Shown: piece by piece, positions 43,109 through 49,490 of the stretch | Numbering within the stretch: the first letter of the stretch is position 1 | Layout of the letters: the number at the start of each line of letters is the position of its first letter | Origin: Acidiferrobacteraceae bacterium | GTDB lineage: Bacteria; Pseudomonadota; Gammaproteobacteria; Arenicellales; UBA868 | Assembly: GCA_002721105.1 (NCBI GenBank) | Contig: PBJL01000011.1 | Span: 359 to 49,848 of the forward strand | Length of the DNA stretch: 49,490 nucleotides | Direction of reading: 5' to 3' | Made by a program: the position numbers and the translations under genes | The notes under the pieces: generated by a model | Told to the model about the DNA's origin: nothing | Databases searched by the model: none | Seen by the model: the letters and a program-made list of their open reading frames with translations, nothing else

Positions 43109-43987
43109 TCACTTATACTTCGGTACAACTGAGAAAAATAATTCGGTAGGTTCGTGCGTATAGTTACAGTATCTGTGGGTAACACCCTCTGGAATGAAAA
43201 GACTGTCTTTCTCCTGCAACTCAAACCAGTCGTGGCTGTCTGGTAAATGAACATTGAGCCGCCCGCGTGTTACAAACAACGCCTCATCACCCGGGTGCGA
43301 TTCACCATCTGACAAAAATCCAGGAGGCAAATCAATATAACCATTGGTAAATTCTTCGGTACTGCAGAACAGATCGACAAGCAATGGATTGTCCTCACCA
43401 GTCAAAACGTGCAGGCAGTCTGCTCGGGTCATTGTCATCATATCGCCATTGTTCCATGACTGTTTTTCGTATTCTGGCCGAGCCATAGGCCATTGTCCTA
43501 GCAGATCAAATCGCCCGTTGACCACTTCTTCTAGATCTGGCTTTTGAAGGGACAATTCGAGTTCTACGAGATCTAACGGAAACCCACCTGGTGCCCAAAC
43601 ATCGAGGATCATCGTTTCTTTTTGACCCGGGTTATAACAAAAATGATATTTATCTCCCTTCCAAAAAATTGCTTCGCCTTCATGTGCGACCGCGATTTGT
43701 CCTGTCTCAGGCTCGTGACCGACGAGCATACCCTGATAAACATAGTAAAACCGGTTCTCATCATATTTGGGCTTCCATACCTTAGATGTTCTAAAAGATC
43801 CGCCAGGCGGCAACGTGTACATAAATGAAGAAATGCGGCTGCCCCCACCATAAATCAGATCATTTACTTGGCCCCCTTCTGAGTCTCCCCACAAGAAACG
43901 AGTAGCTTCATCATAACGAACAACAGTCGGGCCTTTGAGCTCTTTTATTGGCCCCCTTGGTTTTTGTATTGGTTTATCCGCGGTCAT
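43109..43987 (-). CDS. bicupin protein, function unknown
   Basis: A 292-residue protein with two cupin domains (about 35-145 and 190-290). The second has the classical metal motifs SHPGDEALFVTRGRLNVHLP and FIPEGVTHRYCNY (His, Glu, His). The first is less typical (YDENRFYYVYQG, KGDKYHFCYN). There is no signal peptide, so it is cytosolic. Bicupins include dioxygenases, isomerases and sugar-acid enzymes. The position upstream of an enolase-superfamily gene in one orientation suggests a shared pathway. Confidence 0.78.
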   Translation of the reverse strand: MTADKPIQKPRGPIKELKGPTVVRYDEATRFLWGDSEGGQVNDLIYGGGSRISSFMYTLPPGGSFRTSKVWKPKYDENRFYYVYQGMLVGHEPETGQIAVAHEGEAIFWKGDKYHFCYNPGQKETMILDVWAPGGFPLDLVELELSLQKPDLEEVVNGRFDLLGQWPMARPEYEKQSWNNGDMMTMTRADCLHVLTGEDNPLLVDLFCSTEEFTNGYIDLPPGFLSDGESHPGDEALFVTRGRLNVHLPDSHDWFELQEKDSLFIPEGVTHRYCNYTHEPTELFFSVVPKYK

Positions 43988-44038
43988 GTATCTTGCCTCC
44001 TAAATATGATTGATTGTCTGTGTAATCGAGCAATCTCA

Positions 44039-44050
44039 GATGCATGCATC
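44039..44050. promoter_or_regulatory. perfect 12-bp palindrome in divergent promoter region
   Basis: GATGCATGCATC lies in the 285-base spacer between the divergent bicupin and dimethylformamidase-like genes, 52 bases upstream of the bicupin start. It could be an operator. The rest of the spacer is AT-rich and contains nothing else I recognise. Confidence 0.3.
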
Positions 44051-44272
44051 GAGTTTACGCATAAAGACAATGCTAATACGGTTGAGAAAATCTCACAAGC
44101 ATACTATTCTACAATTCATAACTAGTTTACCGAGACCTTTTTCTCACAGCGAGTGGATGTCTGCTCTTCATGAGACACAATGATTTAATCATTGGAAAAC
44201 AGGTTATTTAACTAATGGCCCGGTAGCACAGTCGAACCGAAAAATTAAATTACATGAATATCGATCGCGGAT

Positions 44273-45886
44273 ATGCCTGATTCTGAAACGAAACCAAACG
44301 CATGGACCTTGATGGATCGGGCCGGTCAGCAAGAAATCCCAACGGGTGACACGGACCAAAACGAGCTCTGGGTCTATGCTGACAAATTTACTTATGCTCC
44401 CGGTGAAGAGGTGCAAGTAAGAGTACATACCACGGCAAAACATTACGAACTCGAGGTGTTCCGAGACGGTTTTGAAAGCACAGTTGTTCACCATTCAGAA
44501 CAACTAGCCGGAGAGATCCAAACCACACCTCAGAATGCGTATGAGGTTGGTTGCAAGTGGCCAGTTTCCTATGTCTTTAAAGCAGGTTCTTTGTGGCAAC
44601 CCGGGGTGTATCTAATTTCACTACGAGCCAAAATGTCTGGAGGCATCGTGGAGACAGAAACATTCTTTGTTCTGAAATCTCATCAACCAGGTTCAATCAG
44701 CTCTACTGTACTTGTGTTAGCAACGGGTACCTATGTTGCCTACAACGATTGGGGTGGAGCCAACGCCTATAGGCAAACTCTAGGGGGGGTCCCAAACGAT
44801 ACCCTGGCACCGAGGCTTTCGCTAAATCGCCCATGGGCTAAAGGCCTTATTCGGATGCCTGAGGGTGCACCTCGATACGCTGATTCTCCCGACTTACCCC
44901 CTTTTGGTCACCCACGCTATCCATGGCTCGAATGGAGTTTCGCGTACGGATACAGCCGTCATTGCCGGGATGCCGGCTGGGCAACTTATGATCGTCCTTT
45001 TGCTCATTGGGCGGAGCGCGAAGGGTTTGTGATCGAATATCTGACTCAACACGACCTCCACTTCGACCCCCAATGCCTTTCTCCCTATGAAAATGTTATT
45101 TTGGTGGGTCATGACGAATATTGGACTGCTGAAATGCGGGATGCTATAGATCAACATGTTGACGCTGGCAAAAATGTGTCTCGATTCGGGGGGAACTTTC
45201 TCTGGCAGATCCGAATCGAGGATGGTGGTAAAACTCAGATTTGCTATAAAGACCCACTCGAGGACCCAATTTTTAAGACCAACAAGAAACACCTTACGTC
45301 AACTTGCTGGGACTTCGACTTTATCAAACGACCGGCTGCTTGCACCCTAGGCCTAACAGGGTTGGGCGGTATTTATACCCGATTTGGCACAGCTGCAGGC
45401 CGTGCAAGCGGCGGCCTTACCGTTTACCGTCCTGATCATTGGGTTTTCAATGACACTGACCTCTACTACGGCGACGTATTTGGGCAAGATCCAAAAATCG
45501 CTAGTTTTGAGGTTGATGGAGTGGACTACACATTCCGAAAGGGTCTGCCCTACCCTACACATCTCGACGCTGCTCCGGATACTCTAGAAATTCTCGCGAT
45601 GACACCGGCGGTGCGTGGCGAACCAAACCACAGAAATTATCTCGTCAATGCACCCCTGGATGAATTTGAAGCGATCGTTTCCGTATCACGTTCTGGTCTT
45701 AATCTCATCCAACATGAATCGCTAGATCATATTTTTGGGGCAGGAATGATGGCTGTCTTCACCAGAAATAGTGGAACAGTATTTAACAGTGGTACTACTG
45801 AGTGGGTGGCGGGGCTTCTCGACAACGATTTCTTTGTATGTCAGATAACCCGCAATGTACTCCGCCGGTTGGGGCGATCCGAATAA
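44273..45886 (+). CDS. N,N-dimethylformamidase large-subunit-like protein
   Basis: A 537-residue protein of the DMFase beta/large-subunit family. It has an N-terminal beta-sandwich (DKFTYAPGEEVQVRVHTTA), then the core with LVLATGTYVAYNDWGGANAYR, YDRPFAHWAEREGFVIEYLTQHDLH, VGHDEYWTAEMRDAIDQ, FGGNFLWQIR and DHWVFNDTDLYYGDVFG. Characterised DMFase hydrolyses N,N-dimethylformamide to dimethylamine and formate using a mononuclear Fe held by two Tyr and a Glu; I cannot map these ligands by eye. No small-subunit gene is adjacent, so this orphan family member may act alone on a different amide. Confidence 0.85.
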   Translation: MPDSETKPNAWTLMDRAGQQEIPTGDTDQNELWVYADKFTYAPGEEVQVRVHTTAKHYELEVFRDGFESTVVHHSEQLAGEIQTTPQNAYEVGCKWPVSYVFKAGSLWQPGVYLISLRAKMSGGIVETETFFVLKSHQPGSISSTVLVLATGTYVAYNDWGGANAYRQTLGGVPNDTLAPRLSLNRPWAKGLIRMPEGAPRYADSPDLPPFGHPRYPWLEWSFAYGYSRHCRDAGWATYDRPFAHWAEREGFVIEYLTQHDLHFDPQCLSPYENVILVGHDEYWTAEMRDAIDQHVDAGKNVSRFGGNFLWQIRIEDGGKTQICYKDPLEDPIFKTNKKHLTSTCWDFDFIKRPAACTLGLTGLGGIYTRFGTAAGRASGGLTVYRPDHWVFNDTDLYYGDVFGQDPKIASFEVDGVDYTFRKGLPYPTHLDAAPDTLEILAMTPAVRGEPNHRNYLVNAPLDEFEAIVSVSRSGLNLIQHESLDHIFGAGMMAVFTRNSGTVFNSGTTEWVAGLLDNDFFVCQITRNVLRRLGRSE

Positions 45887-45984
45887 TTACCCTAACATTC
45901 ACCCAATCTTAGAATCACCGATGAGCACAAGTGACTAACCTCACTTCCATAGCCGGTTCACTGTTTAGGTCGATTCCCTTGAAT

Positions 45985-46240
45985 TTACGTTCGAATCATC
46001 AAACGCCGATACGATGAATCAAACGGTTCGCACTGGTGCATCACACAGCGATTATCCCGCAGGACCAGATCCCCGACACGCCATTGATGATGCCAGTGAA
46101 ATCTTCGGTGACACAATGTGCCCACACTCTGTCAAGCAATAATTCCGATTAAGGAAGCCTTCTTTGAACTTCAAAATCGTAGCCTGATGGAAAACCATAA
46201 CGTGGCTCGGCCATACCTCTTCCAAGCTCATCACCAAAAC
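45985..46240 (-). pseudogene. TauD/TfdA dioxygenase remnant (C-terminal part)
   Basis: The minus strand encodes, in broken frames, SELLLDRVWAHC then HQWRVGDLVLRDNRCVMHQC and EPFDSSYRRLMIRT before TAA at 45985-45987. This is the C-terminal signature of Fe(II)/2-oxoglutarate TauD/TfdA dioxygenases (WRVGDLVxxDNRCxxH ... RRLMxRT). Upstream a stop (TAA after RRLP) and one frameshift near the GAAGATTTCACTGG stretch disrupt it, and the N-terminal two thirds are missing. A non-functional relic at the edge of the catabolic block. Confidence 0.7.
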
Positions 46241-46242
46241 AC

Positions 46243-46314
46243 CTAGCACTTATTTTCTTTAAAAGCTTCTATTTCTTTTATTGCTTGTTGTTTACGTCTT
46301 TCTCTGCGATCCAC
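46243..46314 (-). CDS. possible 23-aa basic peptide after the methyltransferase gene
   Basis: GTG 46312-46314 is preceded by GGGAG at about six bases and opens a 23-codon frame, VDRRERRKQQAIKEIEAFKE then NKC. It is strongly helical and charged. It starts 20 bases after the last methyltransferase stop, in the same orientation, and shares its AT-rich composition. It could be a genuine small operon member or a remnant; no homologue recognised. Confidence 0.3.
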   Translation of the reverse strand: MDRRERRKQQAIKEIEAFKENKC

Positions 46315-46334
46315 TAGCTACTCCCTGTAAATAC

Positions 46335-47471
46335 CTAAGAAACATCTAATACCTTTTCTATAACTTTAGCTATTATTTTTGAAAATTCTGGAGGAACTGC
46401 GTTTCCTAGCATTTTGTATTTATCCCCACGACTTCCTTGTAACTTATAGCTATCAGGAAAGGTCATTAGTCTCGCAGCCTCTCTAACTGTAATAGATCTA
46501 GCTTGCTTAGAGTCTGGATGTATGTGCCTTAAACCATCTTTATAGATATGCGCAGGAATAATATTGCTTGGCTCATCCCATCTCAATACATAATATTTGT
46601 GAACTGCGGATTTTTTATTTGTAAATTTTTCATAAGCCTTTTTTAAAGCTTCAGTAGAGGTAAATTTATTCTTTCCTGTTTCTATGTCTTTAGCTAATAA
46701 CCTAAATATAGTTATATCTCTTTCATTATGAAATCTTGGCTCGTGTTCGCTAAAGTCCTCATTAGAGGAATGCGATATCCTACTGCTAACTTGTTGGGGA
46801 AATAATTTTGGCAAATCACCAATAGCATCAGAAACTGTTTTCTTTTTTTTCTTTTTTTTCTTTTCCATAGAAGAATAGAAAGATTCAACCACTTGTTCAC
46901 AATTTTTATAGTCAGATCTTCTAACTCCAAAAATTATTACTCTTTTTCTATTTTGAGGAATGCCAAAGTCCGACATATCAAACACGCATTCTTTAAAATT
47001 AGATCTAACGTGATAACCAGATTTTTTAAAACTCTCGTAAATCTGTGAATTAATGTCTATTCCAAATGGCCTTGCAGATAACATTCCTATTACATTCTCA
47101 AATATAAAGAATTTTGGCTTTAGTCTTCTTAGTAAGAAATTAAAGGATTCAAAAAGAAAATTTCTTGGATCTTCGTCCATTTTATTTTCTTCTTTATTTC
47201 TGCCGGCAATGGAATAAGCCTGACAAGGTGGTCCTCCAATTATCCCATCAAGACTGCCTCCAATAGAGGTCTTTAAATCTTTCAAATAACTCTTATGGTC
47301 AGTTATATCTACATTGAAAATCTGTTCTGTTGAAGGGGCATTGGCTTCAATTGTTTCACAACATCTTTCATCAATCTCTATATGGGAACGTATATCGTAT
47401 CCTGCTTTCTTAAAACCCAACGAAAGGCCTCCAGCCCCTGCAAAAAGATCAACTACCTTTAATTTGGTCAT
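46335..47471 (-). CDS. C5-cytosine DNA methyltransferase (second of pair)
   Basis: A 378-residue m5C methyltransferase. Motif I is DLFAGAGGLSLGF (8-20), motif IV GGPPCQAYS with nucleophile C83, motif VI ENV (125-127), motif VIII QNRKR (173-177) and motif X near GNAVPP at the end. It methylates cytosine using S-adenosylmethionine. The target-recognition region is about 180-310. An unusual run of eight lysines (204-211) is encoded by two tandem nine-base GAAAAAAAA units just before it. The start overlaps the preceding methyltransferase stop by 23 bases. Low GC and coupling suggest arrival with that gene. Confidence 0.93.
   Translation of the reverse strand: MTKLKVVDLFAGAGGLSLGFKKAGYDIRSHIEIDERCCETIEANAPSTEQIFNVDITDHKSYLKDLKTSIGGSLDGIIGGPPCQAYSIAGRNKEENKMDEDPRNFLFESFNFLLRRLKPKFFIFENVIGMLSARPFGIDINSQIYESFKKSGYHVRSNFKECVFDMSDFGIPQNRKRVIIFGVRRSDYKNCEQVVESFYSSMEKKKKKKKKTVSDAIGDLPKLFPQQVSSRISHSSNEDFSEHEPRFHNERDITIFRLLAKDIETGKNKFTSTEALKKAYEKFTNKKSAVHKYYVLRWDEPSNIIPAHIYKDGLRHIHPDSKQARSITVREAARLMTFPDSYKLQGSRGDKYKMLGNAVPPEFSKIIAKVIEKVLDVS
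46837..46866 (-). repeat. A8/T8 tandem microsatellite in methyltransferase gene
   Basis: On the minus strand the poly-lysine stretch reads GAAAA then two tandem GAAAAAAAA units and GAAAAC. Slippage within an A8 tract shifts the frame, whereas gain or loss of a whole nine-base unit keeps it. This is a possible contingency locus and also a place where assemblies often err. Confidence 0.6.
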
Positions 47472-48537
47472 ATATTGCTTCCGCTAAGATTTTTGCTAAC
47501 AAAACTGGAGCGGCATTGCCTATCTGTTTATTTTGAGATGTTTTAGTCCCTTGCATTTCAAAAGTGTCTGGAAACGACTGCAATCTACAATTTTCTCTGA
47601 CCGTTGGAACTCTGTTGTATTCATAATGGAAGTGATTTCTATGACCTGTATCAATTGTTTTAGAGGGCTTATCTCCATGATATCTAGTCCACGCCTCATT
47701 AAACTTTCTGCTTTCACCTACGCCTGGCGGAAGGTCTTTATGATTACCTCCTTCCGGCACCTGCTTGATTACTTCAATAACCTCTGGAGTGTGTCTTGTA
47801 GGCTGATGATTTGATAATTTCTTAGACTCATTCTTTATTAATTTCTGATAGTCACTGCTTTCATTAGAAGTATAAGTCAAGATTTCTTCAAGATCTTCTA
47901 GAGATGGCAGATCCGCTAAAGCCTCCCTGCATGTTGTGAAGTCATCCTTTTCAAAAAGAGTAATGGGGAATTCAAATTCTTTTTTCTTCATACCAATATA
48001 AAATAATCTTTCTCTAGATTGTGGCACCCCAAAATCTCTTGAATTGAGTACCTTAGTTGTGACCTTGTAACCTAATTTTGTAAATTCCTGAACTATGTCG
48101 TCTTTTACCTGCCCGTTATATAAGGTTGCCATGCCTTTAACGTTCTCAATCAAGAAAGCTTTTGGTTTTGCCTTTTCCACCAATTCAAAAACAGCCTTAT
48201 AAAGCTTATTTCTTTTATCGTCTAAATTTCTTGGGCCTGTTAATGAAAAACCCTGACAAGGAGGCCCTGCCACTATTATGTCCACCTCGTTTAACTTAAC
48301 CTTACTTGTAAGGCCCTTTATCCAATCTTCTTCAAATAGATCAAGATTTAGGTAATGCTCTGCTAAATCATTTTTTTCTGCAGTTAAAAGTGAATCCTTA
48401 TCAAAATCTATCATGGCCTTAATGTTATAACCCGCCATATCAAAGCCTAAAGATAATCCTCCGCATCCTGAAAATAGATCTATTACATTCAATCTATTTT
48501 TCTCTTTCCTCTGAAAGATTTGGTGAATTTTTTTCAT
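47449..48537 (-). CDS. C5-cytosine DNA methyltransferase (first of pair)
   Basis: A 362-residue m5C methyltransferase: motif I VIDLFSGCGGLSLGF (18-32), motif IV AGPPCQGFS with nucleophile C94, motif VI ENV (131-133), motif VIII QSRERLFYIG, motif X IGNAAPVLLA. It differs from its neighbour throughout the recognition region, so the pair is not a recent duplication. ATG 48537 overlaps the HNH nuclease stop as TAATG, implying coupled translation. Two m5C enzymes with one nuclease usually mean an asymmetric site whose strands are methylated separately. Confidence 0.94.
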   Translation of the reverse strand: MKKIHQIFQRKEKNRLNVIDLFSGCGGLSLGFDMAGYNIKAMIDFDKDSLLTAEKNDLAEHYLNLDLFEEDWIKGLTSKVKLNEVDIIVAGPPCQGFSLTGPRNLDDKRNKLYKAVFELVEKAKPKAFLIENVKGMATLYNGQVKDDIVQEFTKLGYKVTTKVLNSRDFGVPQSRERLFYIGMKKKEFEFPITLFEKDDFTTCREALADLPSLEDLEEILTYTSNESSDYQKLIKNESKKLSNHQPTRHTPEVIEVIKQVPEGGNHKDLPPGVGESRKFNEAWTRYHGDKPSKTIDTGHRNHFHYEYNRVPTVRENCRLQSFPDTFEMQGTKTSQNKQIGNAAPVLLAKILAEAIYDQIKGS

Positions 48538-49490
48538 TATCTAGTTGTGTCAAACTTTCCGTATTCTGACTCTCTATGGAATTTAAGATATTCTATATCC
48601 GGTTTATAAAAGCTTCCTTCAATCAGAGGAGCAATTACTTTGTTTTGATACATTCCCAGTAAAGTTTGTTCTATCACTTTAGGATGAACTAGTACCTTAA
48701 GCTCATCTGTAAGCGTCCACATTCCTTCGTCAAACATTTTGTGTAAGTCATAGGACAGAGCTATTCCATTTGAGGGTATGTTCGGTCCGTAATGAGGTTC
48801 ACGTTTTGGTTTTATATGAGCTGCTTGTAGAATTATCTTATCTCCATGAGCAATTGCATCTTCTCTGATACAACATTTATATCCGTAGGTTTTCATCACC
48901 AATTCTCTAAAGTGAGTGTTAGATAGAATTAGGTCTACTTTGGCAGTGCTAAGGCTGTCATCAGAGAAAGAATCAATAATATCTTTTTCAATAATTATCT
49001 GCTCTTCATTGAATTGGGTTGATCCAAATTTAGCTCTAAAGATACTATCAATGACTTTGTCTTTAACGATTTGAGCTTTCTTAATTTTTTCATTTAAATA
49101 ATCATAATTTTCATCTTTTTCGGTAACTGAAAAACTAAAGTACTCATCTCTATCATCCGATTTACAACAGATAAAAAATACATTTCTGTCTAGATCTAAA
49201 TCTTTATCCAAGGATTTAGATCTATAAAGTCTTTTTTCGTCGTGATCTCTGCTTAAATCTTCTCTTGAGGAGATATGATATTTTGCGTTATGCCAGTCAT
49301 ATTTACGTGAAATAATATTCCCTTCAGGTGTCTTGAAATCTACCAAAGTAATGTCGTTTAGATATTTTTTTGAATGCCCGGGGAAGAAATCATGGCAAGA
49401 TTTAGGGATAAGGATAAACTTACCTCTTTGATCAGGAATATCTCCTGAGTATCCACTCTCGTTTGATCCTAGTCTTTTTATAAAGAATTC
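48537..49490 (-). CDS. HNH restriction endonuclease-like protein (5' end beyond window)
   Basis: The frame is open from the window edge, so 317 residues are visible and the N-terminus is missing; a TTG at 49346 is in frame but is probably internal. The C-terminal part has an HNH-type fold: CCIREDAIAHGDKIILQAAHIKP (the Asp/Ala-His-Ile of the first strand), then NGIALSYDLHKMFDEGMWTL, as in HNH_2 family restriction nucleases. It probably cuts the sequence protected by the two downstream methyltransferases. It is first in a three-gene operon and has the same very low GC. The N-terminal part (GDIPDQRGKFILIPK, DFFPGH) is not recognised. Confidence 0.8.
   Translation of the reverse strand, partial: EFFIKRLGSNESGYSGDIPDQRGKFILIPKSCHDFFPGHSKKYLNDITLVDFKTPEGNIISRKYDWHNAKYHISSREDLSRDHDEKRLYRSKSLDKDLDLDRNVFFICCKSDDRDEYFSFSVTEKDENYDYLNEKIKKAQIVKDKVIDSIFRAKFGSTQFNEEQIIIEKDIIDSFSDDSLSTAKVDLILSNTHFRELVMKTYGYKCCIREDAIAHGDKIILQAAHIKPKREPHYGPNIPSNGIALSYDLHKMFDEGMWTLTDELKVLVHPKVIEQTLLGMYQNKVIAPLIEGSFYKPDIEYLKFHRESEYGKFDTTR

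Noticed and set aside
44215..44240. GGCCCGGTAGCACAGTCGAA resembles the 5' end of a tRNA (acceptor and D-arm start)
   Set aside because: Similarity stops after about 20 bases, no anticodon or T-arm follows, and integration at tRNA 3' ends would not duplicate a 5' end. Probably chance.
45353..45562. A minus-strand frame inside the dimethylformamidase-like gene
   Set aside because: It is fully contained in, and antisense to, a strongly conserved coding region.

Overview
The window looks like a piece of a marine-type proteobacterial chromosome, most likely gammaproteobacterial. SrkA, YaiI, split MacAB and AmtB on the left argue for this, but I cannot name a genus. By eye it has three compositional zones: a moderately AT-rich left part (1 to about 23 kb), a distinctly GC-richer catabolic block (about 23.6-45.9 kb), and a very AT-rich restriction-modification block (about 46.2-49.5 kb, running off the right edge). 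I see no intact tRNA or rRNA gene, integrase, transposase or CRISPR array.

Left part. It holds housekeeping and transport genes: the start of an aldehyde dehydrogenase, a bacterioferritin-like protein, chromate transporter chrA, ammonium channel amtB, two EamA-type exporters, a glycerophosphodiester phosphodiesterase, a medium-chain dehydrogenase, srkA, an MFS carrier, yaiI, a Gfo/Idh/MocA oxidoreductase and a MacAB-like tripartite exporter in three genes. The MacA-like adaptor carries an unusual embedded LTxxQ (Spy/CpxP-like) segment. From about 8.5 to 23.1 kb all genes are on the minus strand.

tRNA-derived repeats. Four intergenic spaces (about 16.5, 20.5, 22.0 and 23.2 kb) hold related repeats. 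A fifth, decayed copy lies near 8.2 kb and a possible sixth near 7.0 kb. In the minus-strand sense each repeat is a conserved body of about 180-200 bp followed by the 3' part of a tRNA gene including CCA (Lys-CUU twice, Lys-UUU, Arg-UCG). All copies have the same orientation. They separate small modules: MacAB; an SxtJ / DUF5989 / carbamoyltransferase / SGNH-hydrolase cassette; an aldose-epimerase-like gene; a PhyH dioxygenase; then the catabolic block. They look like remnants of, or building blocks for, tRNA-targeted integrative cassettes, and are the most interesting structure in the window.

Catabolic block. A UxaA/GarD-type dehydratase, three short-chain dehydrogenases (one lacking the catalytic Tyr), an RraA-like protein, three enolase-superfamily enzymes (one L-rhamnonate-dehydratase-like, two paralogues lacking the usual His/Asp dyad), an SMP-30 lactonase, an aldo-keto reductase, a bicupin, an N,N-dimethylformamidase-like large subunit, an SMR and an EamA transporter surround one long minus-strand gene run. 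That run is RhmD-like, Tat-exported binding protein, ABC ATPase, two permeases, PhyH, DhaK, DhaL. Together they suggest uptake and oxidation-dehydration-phosphorylation of sugar-acid or polyol-like compounds, but the substrate cannot be read from sequence.

Right end. A TauD/TfdA dioxygenase pseudogene is followed by an AT-rich, tightly coupled operon of an HNH nuclease (truncated by the window) and two different C5-cytosine methyltransferases, most simply a horizontally acquired Type II restriction-modification system.
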